Source: Verrucomicrobiaceae bacterium (GTDB lineage: Bacteria > Verrucomicrobiota > Verrucomicrobiia > Verrucomicrobiales > Akkermansiaceae). Taken from it: a DNA stretch of 64,000 bases. A program made the translations under genes and the position numbers. Numbering within the stretch: the stretch's first letter is position 1; the number at the start of each line of letters is the position of its first letter. Below, one piece after another: positions 1 to 7,108 of the stretch. The stretch covers positions 1-64,000 of the forward strand of contig JAIXWR010000030.1 of NCBI GenBank assembly GCA_027491155.1, given 5' to 3'. A model generated the notes under the pieces. The model did no database searches. It was not told the origin of the DNA and saw only the letters and a program-made list of their open reading frames with translations.

Positions 1-79
1 AGATTGGGAGATTGGGAGATTGGGAGATTGGGAGATTGGGAGATTGGGAGATTGGGAGATTGGGAGATTGGGAGATTCG
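1..79. repeat. Octamer tandem repeat (AGATTGGG)n
   Basis: About nine and a half perfect copies of the 8-bp unit AGATTGGG open the window and decay into AT-rich GATT-type low-complexity sequence up to about position 160. The ORF track reads through it as a GDWEIGRL-type peptide, but this is a translated repeat rather than protein. The array may extend to the left of the window. Confidence 0.9.
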
Positions 80-162
80 GGTTTGGATTTTTAAGGGAGA
101 TGGGGACCGGAGGATTGACGATTTTTGATTGTCGATTGTTGATTTTGGATTGCGATGCGGAG

Positions 163-1032
163 GTGATCTGGAAGTTGCCTGCGCGAGTGATCGAGTTTCC
201 CCGGCGGACGCTGGTGATGGGGATCGTGAACGTGAACGACGATTCGTTTTCGGGCGACGGGACGCTGGAGATCGATGTGGCGCTGGAGCAGGCGCGGCGG
301 CAGGCGGAGGAGGGGGCGGACGTGATCGATGTCGGCGCGGAGAGCGCGCGGACCAACCGGGCGGCGGTGGCGGTGGGGGAGGAAACGCGGCGCTTCCGGG
401 AGTTCCTGGCGCGCTGGCCGGAGGTGATCGCGGCGGCGGTGCCGAAGGACGCGGAGCAGGTTTGGCCGCCGGTGCTATCGGCGAACACCTGGCGGCCGGA
501 GGTGGTGGAAGCGGTGCTGCCCTGCGGCGTGGAGCTGGTGAACGACATGGGCGGCCTGCCCGACGACCGCAACGCGCGGCTGTGCGCGGCGGCGGGGGCG
601 TCGCTGCTGGTCATGCACTCGGTGGGGGAACCGAAGGTGCCGCACTTTCACCAGCAGTGGGAGGACGTGATGGGGGCGATGGAGGCGTTCTTCGAGGAGA
701 AGATCGGCCTCGCGCTGGCGGCGGGATTGCCGCGCGAGGCCTTGTGGTTGGATCCGGGGATCGATTTCGCGAAGCAGCGCGATGACAACCTGAGGGTGTA
801 TCGGGAGCTCGGGCGTTTGCGGCGTTTCGGGCTGCCGGTGATGGTGCCGGTCAGCCGCAAGACGGTGATCGGGGAAGTGCTGGGGATCGCGGATCCGCGG
901 CAGCGCGACGCCGGCACGGTGGCCTGCATTTCGGCGGCGGTGCTGCGGGGCGCGGAGATGGTGCGGGTGCACGATGTCCGCGCGGCGTGGCAGGCGGTGA
1001 AGGTGCTGTCGGCGATGGAGGCGGGAGGCTGA
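163..1032 (+). CDS. folP: Dihydropteroate synthase (FolP-like)
   Basis: Predicted to condense dihydropterin pyrophosphate with p-aminobenzoate in folate synthesis (cytoplasm). The DHPS series is visible in order: GIVNVNDDSFSGDG, DVGAESART, SANTWRPEV, ELVNDMGG, LVMHSVGEP, DPGIDFAKQRDDN, SRKTVIGE and VRVHDV at the C-terminus. Several motifs are loose compared with classical FolP (GIVNV-TPDSFS, DPGFGFGKT), so it belongs to a divergent branch. About 289 residues from the chosen GTG at 163 is a normal family length. The longer ORF from position 4 is rejected because its first 50 codons are octamer and GATT low-complexity repeat. ATG at 100, preceded by AAGGGAG, is an alternative start that would keep about 20 residues of repeat-derived peptide. 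No folate gene is adjacent; folD lies 34 kb away. Family is secure, exact start is not. Confidence 0.85.
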   Translation: MIWKLPARVIEFPRRTLVMGIVNVNDDSFSGDGTLEIDVALEQARRQAEEGADVIDVGAESARTNRAAVAVGEETRRFREFLARWPEVIAAAVPKDAEQVWPPVLSANTWRPEVVEAVLPCGVELVNDMGGLPDDRNARLCAAAGASLLVMHSVGEPKVPHFHQQWEDVMGAMEAFFEEKIGLALAAGLPREALWLDPGIDFAKQRDDNLRVYRELGRLRRFGLPVMVPVSRKTVIGEVLGIADPRQRDAGTVACISAAVLRGAEMVRVHDVRAAWQAVKVLSAMEAGG

Positions 1033-1107
1033 GTCCGGCGACTCAGCGCGGCGGCGGGTGTTGGGGGAATGCTCTGCGAACCGGTGTCACGCGGGCCCAG
1101 GGGGGCA

Positions 1108-1263
1108 CCGGGAGCGCCGGTCTGCGACCGGCTGAACGGTCCCGTGAAGCACGGCTGTTGGTGCGCTTTGTCGTTGTCCAAGCAAGCGCCGGATTTGATT
1201 CGGCTGACGAGGCGGGGTTGGCTGCCGGGGACCATTCTGCCGGTCGCAGACCGGCGCTCCCGG
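1108..1263. repeat. REPIN, subfamily A, copy 1
   Basis: Two about 36-bp arms in inverted orientation (left from 1108, right from 1227) flank an 84-bp spacer. Each arm carries GGAGCGCCGG followed by the small hairpin GCCGGT-CTGCG-ACCGGC and then a short GAACGGTCC/GGACCATT tail. This is the architecture of a REP doublet (REPIN). A second full copy lies at 13877-14034 in the opposite orientation and shares spacer sequence (compare CGTTGTCCAAGCAAGCGCC). The rest of the 325-bp gap between folP and the next gene shows nothing else recognisable. Confidence 0.85.
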
Positions 1264-1357
1264 GGTGGTGCTTCGGCGATGCGGGAGGGAATGGGCGGCG
1301 GACGTCGGATGCCCGTTCTGCGCGCCGGTGGCACGCGGTCCCAGGGCCATCCGCAGA

Positions 1358-2056
1358 TCAGCGCTGCGCGGGGTCTTCGGGAGCTTCCGGGGCCTCGTCC
1401 TCGGCTTCTGCTTCTGCTTCTGCTTCTGCTTCTGCTTCTGCTTCTGCTTCTGCTTCTGCTTCTGCTTCTGCTTCTGCTTCTGCTTCGGCGGTTTCCGCGG
1501 GAGCTTCTTCACCAGTCGGGATTTCTTCGGCTTCCTGCGGGCGGCCGCCGGATTCGAGGAGTTCGAAGATTTCCTGCTGCACCTGGTCGATCTGGTCGAG
1601 CGGCAGGTCGGGGTCGCGGACGATGAAAACGTCGCCGAGTTTGCGGTGTTCGTAAACGCGGAGGATGCCGGACGGGGTGCGTTGGGTGTCGGTCTCGCGG
1701 AGGACCTTTTTCCGCTCAAGCATCACCGCCAGGATGTAACGGACGTTTTCGGTGTGTTCCTCCTCCTCCTCGACAAGGCGGCGGAGCAGGTCTTCGGGGT
1801 TTTCCTTCTTGAAGGCGTCGGGCTTTTCCTCGGCGGGAGCGGCGTGGAAGACCGCCTTCCAGAACGAGAAGGGGCGTTCCGCGTCCTCGTCCCGGGCCTG
1901 CCAGGCATCGACCGCGAAATCCTTCCTCAGGTAGCCGGAGGATTCGGGATCGGGGAAGAGGGCCGTGACGATCGTCTCGCCGTCCTCGAAGGGCCGCTCG
2001 GTGGCGGCGCAACTGCGGGCGCGTGATCGGATGTGCCAGGATTCGTGGAGGGCCAT
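1358..2056 (-). CDS. Hypothetical acidic protein with C-terminal Glu-Ala repeat tract
   Basis: 232 residues, no signal peptide or membrane segment. The N-terminus (MALHESWHIRSRARSC, then FEDGETIVTALFPD) and the middle (SFWKAVFHAAPAEEKP, VRYILAVMLERKKVLRE, VYEHRKLGDVFIVRDPDLPL) look like a genuine folded domain. I do not recognise a named family; small cytosolic proteins of this kind occur in Verrucomicrobiota and Planctomycetota. After residue about 185 the chain becomes an alternating Glu-Ala run encoded by a GCTTCT hexamer microsatellite, ending EDEAPEAPEDPAQR. The run can vary in length without shifting frame. The start was chosen at MALHESW because upstream in this frame lies antisense to the lptF-like gene. 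It lies 47 bp downstream of that gene on the same strand and may be co-transcribed. Confidence 0.65.
   Translation of the reverse strand: MALHESWHIRSRARSCAATERPFEDGETIVTALFPDPESSGYLRKDFAVDAWQARDEDAERPFSFWKAVFHAAPAEEKPDAFKKENPEDLLRRLVEEEEEHTENVRYILAVMLERKKVLRETDTQRTPSGILRVYEHRKLGDVFIVRDPDLPLDQIDQVQQEIFELLESGGRPQEAEEIPTGEEAPAETAEAEAEAEAEAEAEAEAEAEAEAEAEAEAEDEAPEAPEDPAQR
1404..1486. repeat. Hexanucleotide microsatellite (GCTTCT)n
   Basis: Nearly fourteen uninterrupted copies of GCTTCT, read on the minus strand as alternating Glu and Ala codons in the tail of the acidic hypothetical protein. The 6-bp unit means copy-number change alters tail length in two-residue steps but never the frame. Confidence 0.95.
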
Positions 2057-2059
2057 TTT

Positions 2060-2092
2060 TGAAATGCTGAAATGCTGAAATGCTGAAAATGC
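2060..2092. repeat. Octamer tandem repeat (TGAAATGC)n upstream of the acidic protein gene
   Basis: Three full copies and a degenerate fourth copy of TGAAATGC sit between the lptF-like stop (2104) and the ATG of the acidic protein (2056), occupying its 5' leader. Unit length equals that of the AGATTGGG array at the window start. Confidence 0.85.
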
Positions 2093-2103
2093 GGAGTCGG
2101 GAC

Positions 2104-3450
2104 TCAGGCGGCGCCCGGCATGAACTTGCGGAGCGTCTGGTAGATCGGTCGGCCGGCCAGTCGGCGCTGGAAGAGGTAGATGGCGAGCACGCCGAAGACC
2201 GCGTTCGGCAGCCAGGCGGCGAGGACCGGTCGCAGGTGGCCGGAGTCGCCGAGGCTGAGGAAGACGTTCGAGAGGAACATCATGCCGGCGGAGAGGAAGA
2301 CGGCCATCGCGACGCCTCCGCTGGTGCCGCGGCGGGAGAAAACGATGCCGAGCGGGGTGGCGAGCAGCACGACGATCAGGCAATTCACCGGCTGGGCCCA
2401 GCGGTGGTGCCACTGCGTCAGGTGGCCGCCGCGGCTGGCCCAGGTGCCGGGCGGGTTGGCCTGCAGCCAGTCGTTCAGGTCGGGGATGCCGAGCTGGGTG
2501 GCGGGCAGGCCGGGGCGGATGATCTCGGCGGGGGTTTCGTCCCAGCCTTGGACGATCAGGGGGTCGGGCAGGTTTTGCTCGAAGACCGGCGGCATGTTCT
2601 TCTCGCAGATCCGCCGTCGCGGCTGGGTGAAGGACCAGGTGCGGGTCATCGGCGCCCACGCCGCGGTGCGGGCGGTGAGGATGGTGTCGAGGCTGCCGTC
2701 GGGCTTTTCCTGGATGACCGTCACGCCGCGCAGCGGGACGCCTTTCTGGTAGTCCGGCGGGAAGGCGCCGACCATCCACAGCCGGCGGGCCGGGGGATTG
2801 CGGAAGCGGACGTATTCGGCCTCCATCCGGTCGAGCCCCTTCGCCTCGCCGATGATCGATTCCTCCGCCGCGACCGCCCGCGGGGCCCATTGGTAGTTCA
2901 GGCCGGCGCAGAGCAGGGCGGACAGCAGGCCGGCGATCAGGAAGGGCGTGGTGAGCCGGGCGAGCCCGCGGCCGGTCTGGATCATCGCCACGATCTCGCG
3001 CGACCGCGAGAGGCGGCCGAGGCAGTAGAGGATGGAAAGCAGCAGCGAGTAGGGCAGCAGCATCACCACGATCTCCGGCAGGCGGGCGACGTAGAGTTTC
3101 ACCGCGTAGGCGGCGGTTTTCCCGCTGTGCTTCAGGTCGTCGAGGTTGTCGCCGAGGTCGGCCATCAGCCAGATCGCGAACAGCCCGGCGAGGCAGATGA
3201 AGAAAATCGGCAGGAACTGCCGCGCGACGTAGCGGGCCAGGGTGCTGCCCGAGGCGTAGAACAGGCCGCCGAGGGCGGGGAGGAAGCACAGCGCGATCGC
3301 GATCACGGGTCGCAGCATGTGGGCGCCCGCCTGGGTGTCGGGGAAGTTGTCGAGCTGCCGGCGGACCGCCTCCTGCTCCGCGGGGCCGATCCGGAGGGCC
3401 AGCAGGGCGCCGCCGAGGGCGAGGAGCAGAGGAACGAGAATGCGCGGCAT
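2104..3450 (-). CDS. LptF/LptG-family permease (YjgP/YjgQ) with N-terminal extension
   Basis: Inner-membrane permease of the lipopolysaccharide export ABC complex. The LptF/G signature begins around residue 85 (LARYVARQFLPIFF, then LADLGDNLDDL), followed by PEIVVMLLPYSLLLSILYCLGRLSRSREIVAM, a periplasmic beta-jellyroll-like stretch, and three C-terminal membrane spans (PVNCLIVVLLATPLGIVFSRR, AMAVFLSAGMMFLSNVF, AAWLPNAVFGVLAIYLF). About 448 residues exceeds the usual 360-390 because of roughly 80 extra N-terminal residues that hold two further hydrophobic segments (ILVPLLLALGGALLAL and PVIAIALCFLPALGGLFY). No LptB or partner permease is adjacent, so F versus G is not decided. Start: MPRIL at 3450; MLPAKPA at 3471 is equally possible. 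Divergent from the helicase gene across about 100 bp. Confidence 0.85.
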   Translation of the reverse strand: MPRILVPLLLALGGALLALRIGPAEQEAVRRQLDNFPDTQAGAHMLRPVIAIALCFLPALGGLFYASGSTLARYVARQFLPIFFICLAGLFAIWLMADLGDNLDDLKHSGKTAAYAVKLYVARLPEIVVMLLPYSLLLSILYCLGRLSRSREIVAMIQTGRGLARLTTPFLIAGLLSALLCAGLNYQWAPRAVAAEESIIGEAKGLDRMEAEYVRFRNPPARRLWMVGAFPPDYQKGVPLRGVTVIQEKPDGSLDTILTARTAAWAPMTRTWSFTQPRRRICEKNMPPVFEQNLPDPLIVQGWDETPAEIIRPGLPATQLGIPDLNDWLQANPPGTWASRGGHLTQWHHRWAQPVNCLIVVLLATPLGIVFSRRGTSGGVAMAVFLSAGMMFLSNVFLSLGDSGHLRPVLAAWLPNAVFGVLAIYLFQRRLAGRPIYQTLRKFMPGAA

Positions 3451-3549
3451 GGCTGGCTTGGCGGGGAGCATGCGGCGGACGGCGGGTTTGTAAAGATCGC
3501 CGGTTTGGTGCTTGGCAGTGGGAGGGCGCGGCGGCGGAATGCGCTCCGC

Positions 3550-5562
3550 ATGATTTCCGCCTTGGAAGGACAGCCGCTGCCCGACGCCTTCGTCGAGGAG
3601 ATCGGCCTCGCGTTCTCGAACGCGGGCAGCCTGGCCAAGTCGCGCGACTTCGAATTCCGCGCCGAACAGCAGCAGCTCGCGGTGGCCGTGGCGCAGGCGC
3701 TGGTCGACAAGCGCTGCCTGGTCGCCGAAGCCGGCACCGGCGTCGGGAAATCCCTCGCCTACCTGATTCCCGCGGCCCGCTTCGCGCTCGAAACCGGCCG
3801 CAAAGCGATCATTTCCACCCACACGATCAACCTCCAGGAGCAGTTGATCCGGAAGGACATCCCGATCGTCCGCAAGTTGCTGGGCGAGGAGCTGCCGGCG
3901 GTGCTCTTGAAGGGCCGCCAGAACTACCTGTGCCCGTCGCGCCTCAGCCGCGCCTTCGAGCAGTCCGGCGACCTGTTCACCTCGACCGAAAACGAGGAGC
4001 TCGAGCAGATCCGCCGCTGGGCCGAGGGGACGCGCGACGGCACGCTGAGCGACCTCGAGTTCCAGCCGTCGATGAAAGTCTGGCTGCAAGTCTGCTCCGA
4101 GGCCCATATCTGCACCGCCCGCCACTGCGGGCCGCGGGGGAACTGCTTCTTCCAGGAAGCCCGCAAGGCGGCGGCCGATGCCAAGCTGATCGTGGTCAAC
4201 CACACGCTGTTCTTCGCGCTGATGGACACCGGCGAGAACCCGGAGGAAAAGCCCTCGGGTTTCCTCTATCCGAACGATTTCGCGGTGCTCGACGAAGCCC
4301 ACACCATCGAGCAGGTCGCTGCCGTCCAGCTCGGCCTGCGGGTCAGCCAGTCGGGCATGCGCTTCGACCTCCAGCGGCTCTACAACCCGCGCACCAAGAA
4401 GGGCCTGCTGCGGCCCTTTCGCAAGTCGTCGGTGCTGTTCGCGGTCGAGGAGGCGCTCAAAGCGGCCGACGAGTTCTTCGGCGACCTCGGCCATGCCGCG
4501 AACTTCGGCGAATACTCCAAGGAATGGCGCGTCCGCCAGCCGGAGCTGGTCCCGAACCGCGCCGCGGAACCGCTGCGCAAGCTGTGGCAGGAGATCGACG
4601 CGCTGGCCGCCGACGTGGAAAGCGAGGTCACGCGCTCCGAGCTCCAGGACGCCTCCCGCAAGCTGCGCGAGGCCCACGGCGCGATCGGCTGCTTCCTCGA
4701 CCAGAGCGGCGAGGACACGGTGCACTGGATCGAGCGCTCGGGCCGCGACGAGAGCCTCTTTTCGCTGCACGCCGCGCCGATCCACGTCGCCGACAAGCTG
4801 CGGCCGCTGCTTTTCGCCGAAGGCAAGAGCTGCATCCTGACCAGCGCGACCCTCGGCGTCGGCGATCCCGGCCTCGGCTGGTTCCGCGGCCGGGTGGGGG
4901 CGGAGGAGGTGCCGGCGCTGTGCATCGGCAGCCCCTTCGACTTCAAGCGCCAGATGAAGATCCGCATCTGGAAGAACATGCCGGAGCCCAACACGCCGCC
5001 CTACGCCAAGGCGCTGGTCGATGCCATCCGCGCGGCGGTCGAGGCCAGCGAGGGCAAGGCTTTCGTGCTCTTCACGAGTTATCGCACGATGCGCGATGCC
5101 GCGGACAAGTTGCGCCGTCATTTCGAAGAGCGCGGCTGGCGCTTGTTCGTGCAGGGCGACGGCATGGCGCGGCACCGGATGGTCGAGGAATTCCGCCGGG
5201 ACACCCACAGCGTGCTGTTCGGCACCGACAGTTTCTGGACCGGCGTCGATGTCCCTGGCGAGACGCTTTCGAACGTGGTCGTCACCCGCTTGCCCTTCGC
5301 CGTGCCGGACCATCCGCTCACCCAGTCGCGGCTGGAAGCGCTGGAAGCGGAAGGCGGGAATCCCTTCATGGACTACTCGGTGCCGGAGGCCATCCTCAAG
5401 CTCCGCCAGGGCGTCGGCCGCCTGATCCGCACCGCGAAGGACAGCGGGCTGGTCTGCATCCTCGACAACCGGATCCTCACCAAGCGCTACGGCCGGCTTT
5501 TCCTCGACGCGCTGCCGGGAGCCCCGGTCGAGATCGTGACCGGCTCAGCGGGCGAACGTTGA
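3550..5562 (+). CDS. DinG/XPD-family iron-sulfur ATP-dependent helicase
   Basis: Superfamily 2 5'-3' helicase, 670 residues. Visible elements in order: Walker A EAGTGVGKS near residue 62, ISTHTINLQEQLI (Ia), an iron-sulfur domain with four cysteines (YLC, HIC, RHC, GNC), motif II LDEAH near residue 250, LTSATL, FVLFTSYRTMRD, LFGTDSFWTGVDVPGE and motif VI QGVGRLIRT. The four cysteines support a 4Fe-4S cluster as in DinG/XPD enzymes, which resolve R-loops and damaged replication intermediates. The track ORF starts at 2080, but everything before 3550 is antisense to the permease gene. ATG at 3550 begins MISALEGQPLPDAFVEEIG, a typical start. It ends inside the convergent aroD-like gene (18-bp overlap). 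Confidence 0.9.
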   Translation: MISALEGQPLPDAFVEEIGLAFSNAGSLAKSRDFEFRAEQQQLAVAVAQALVDKRCLVAEAGTGVGKSLAYLIPAARFALETGRKAIISTHTINLQEQLIRKDIPIVRKLLGEELPAVLLKGRQNYLCPSRLSRAFEQSGDLFTSTENEELEQIRRWAEGTRDGTLSDLEFQPSMKVWLQVCSEAHICTARHCGPRGNCFFQEARKAAADAKLIVVNHTLFFALMDTGENPEEKPSGFLYPNDFAVLDEAHTIEQVAAVQLGLRVSQSGMRFDLQRLYNPRTKKGLLRPFRKSSVLFAVEEALKAADEFFGDLGHAANFGEYSKEWRVRQPELVPNRAAEPLRKLWQEIDALAADVESEVTRSELQDASRKLREAHGAIGCFLDQSGEDTVHWIERSGRDESLFSLHAAPIHVADKLRPLLFAEGKSCILTSATLGVGDPGLGWFRGRVGAEEVPALCIGSPFDFKRQMKIRIWKNMPEPNTPPYAKALVDAIRAAVEASEGKAFVLFTSYRTMRDAADKLRRHFEERGWRLFVQGDGMARHRMVEEFRRDTHSVLFGTDSFWTGVDVPGETLSNVVVTRLPFAVPDHPLTQSRLEALEAEGGNPFMDYSVPEAILKLRQGVGRLIRTAKDSGLVCILDNRILTKRYGRLFLDALPGAPVEIVTGSAGER

Positions 5563-6255
5563 AAGGCCCGCCTTCAACTCGGCCGCACTGCACTGGCCCG
5601 GGGCGGTCGGCGCATCTCCGAGATATCCGTAGTTCAACACCGATCCCGCCGCGGCGCACTTCAGCCGCGACTCCTTGGCCAGCGGCCCCATGCCCATCAG
5701 CGAAAGCGGCAGGGCGTCCACCTTGGAAAAGAGTTCCGTCAGCCGGTCCAGGTCCGCGGCTTCGTGAAGACGGACCGCCGCCTTGAAGCAAGCGGCACCC
5801 AGCCGGGCCGCCTCCCCGGCCATCGCGGGGATCCGGGCGAACGAATCCGCCCGGCCTTCGAAATCGTGCCACGAGGCGATCCACGGGATGGCGCGCTCCT
5901 TCAGCGCCGCCAGCACGCCCGCCATTTCGCCTGCCGAGACCAGCTCGACATCGACCAGCGAGGCCTCGTCCAGCACCGGTTCCAGCAGCTCCATCCGCTT
6001 CGCGGCGCCCAGGTCCCCCGCGCCGCCCTCGTCGCCGCGGCGGGCGGTGAAGAGCAGCGGGAATCCCGCCAGGTGCGCCCAGGGACGGCCGCCGGCGAGG
6101 GCGCCTTCCGCCTCCAACAGATCCAGCCGGATCTCGGCCACGTCGCAGGCCCGCGAAAGCTCCGGCAGCCCGGAAACTGAAAGGCTCTTCGCATTCCCGA
6201 AACTCCCCACCACCCGCGGAAGGGCGGGTTCCAGAACGACTTGCGGCCGGCTCAC
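5545..6255 (-). CDS. aroD: Type I 3-dehydroquinate dehydratase (AroD-like)
   Basis: Third step of the shikimate pathway, removing water from 3-dehydroquinate by a Schiff-base mechanism. The type I residues are all present: EIRLDLLE near the N-terminus, the catalytic His in IASWHDFEG, the Schiff-base Lys in AACFKAAV, and the Arg-containing LMGMGPLAKESRLKCAAAGSVLNYGYLG at the end. About 236 residues matches the family. Start is taken as GTG at 6255 (VSRPQVVLEP). The 405-aa track ORF extends into the promoter and antisense of the next gene, so it is rejected. No other shikimate gene is nearby. It converges on the helicase gene with 18-bp overlap and is divergent from the Amuc_1102-like operon. 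Confidence 0.85.
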   Translation of the reverse strand: MSRPQVVLEPALPRVVGSFGNAKSLSVSGLPELSRACDVAEIRLDLLEAEGALAGGRPWAHLAGFPLLFTARRGDEGGAGDLGAAKRMELLEPVLDEASLVDVELVSAGEMAGVLAALKERAIPWIASWHDFEGRADSFARIPAMAGEAARLGAACFKAAVRLHEAADLDRLTELFSKVDALPLSLMGMGPLAKESRLKCAAAGSVLNYGYLGDAPTAPGQCSAAELKAGLSTFAR

Positions 6256-6415
6256 CGGCGCAGCAGAAACGCCCCCTTGCCGCCCTGTCAACCCCGGTGG
6301 TCGATGCACCGCGCCTCCGATGTAAATACCGCGGGGATTTTTCTCCGGCGATGCGTGGATTTCTCTGGCCAATCCGGGGAGCCATTCCCTAGTTCTCGAA
6401 AAACCGAAACCCGCC

Positions 6416-7051
6416 ATGAAACATCCCATCCGTCCCCTTCGTAGGTCGGCGCTCGCCGCCATCGCCGTCGCTTCCGCCGCCCTGGCCTTCATTGCCGCCC
6501 CGGCCCATGCCCAGGGCAAGGCCGACGTGGGCAACCTGACTTTCGACGACATCCCGTCCCCGGACGTCCAGACCGGCAAGAGCAAGTCCTTCAAGCCGAA
6601 GGATTGGCTGGAAGTCGAAGCCGGCATCAAGATCCCGGCCACCAACGCCGAGCAGAAAAAGGCCGGCTTCATCGACCAGGTGACCGTCAAGTGGTATGTC
6701 GCCTTCAAGAACCCGGACGGCAAGGGCTTCGTGAAGCTCAGCAAGACGATCAACCACATCAACGTGCCGATCGAAGAGGAAATCTTCAGCTCGGTTTACA
6801 TGTCGCCCAGCATGCTCAAGCGCGTCACCGGCAAGGACAAGGCTGGCAAGGGCGATGTCGAGGCCGTCGGCCTCGAGGTCCTCGTCAACGGCGAAAAGGT
6901 CGGCCTGGCCGCCCAGAAGAAGCCCGAGAAGTGGTGGGAAGCCGGCAGCCTTTCCGACCAGAGCGACAAGTTCCCGCTCCTCAACAAGGACGAGACCCCC
7001 TTCGCGATGCTCTGGTGGGACCGCTACGCCGAAATCCAGAAGGAGCGTTGA
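6416..7051 (+). CDS. Amuc_1102-like secreted protein, first gene of the PilM-secretin operon
   Basis: 211 residues with a clear Sec signal peptide (RRSALAAIAVASAALAFIAAPAHAQG). The mature part is a compact beta-rich domain (LTFDDIPSPDVQTGKSKSFKPKDWLEVEAGIK, VTVKWYVAFKNPDGKGFV). Position and general character match Akkermansia Amuc_1102, a small exported protein encoded at the head of the Amuc_1102-1098 cluster. Its role is unknown; the context suggests a periplasmic or outer-membrane partner of a secretin system. Followed after 57 bp by the PilM-like gene in the same direction, without a terminator. Assignment rests on gene order plus size, not on an alignment. Confidence 0.7.
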   Translation: MKHPIRPLRRSALAAIAVASAALAFIAAPAHAQGKADVGNLTFDDIPSPDVQTGKSKSFKPKDWLEVEAGIKIPATNAEQKKAGFIDQVTVKWYVAFKNPDGKGFVKLSKTINHINVPIEEEIFSSVYMSPSMLKRVTGKDKAGKGDVEAVGLEVLVNGEKVGLAAQKKPEKWWEAGSLSDQSDKFPLLNKDETPFAMLWWDRYAEIQKER

Positions 7052-7108
7052 TTTCTCCCCCAGGCCGGCCCCCATCGTCCATCCATTCGTTTTTTCCCAA
7101 AGCCCGTC

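Noticed and set aside
4-162. N-terminal extension of FolP
   Set aside because: A translation of octamer and GATT low-complexity repeats, not conserved protein sequence.
1404-1486. Phase-variable on/off switch
   Set aside because: The repeat unit is six bases, so slippage cannot shift the reading frame.
2080-3549. N-terminal 490 codons of the track ORF 2080-5562
   Set aside because: They are antisense to the LptF/G-type gene and have no protein motifs; the helicase homology starts at the ATG at 3550.
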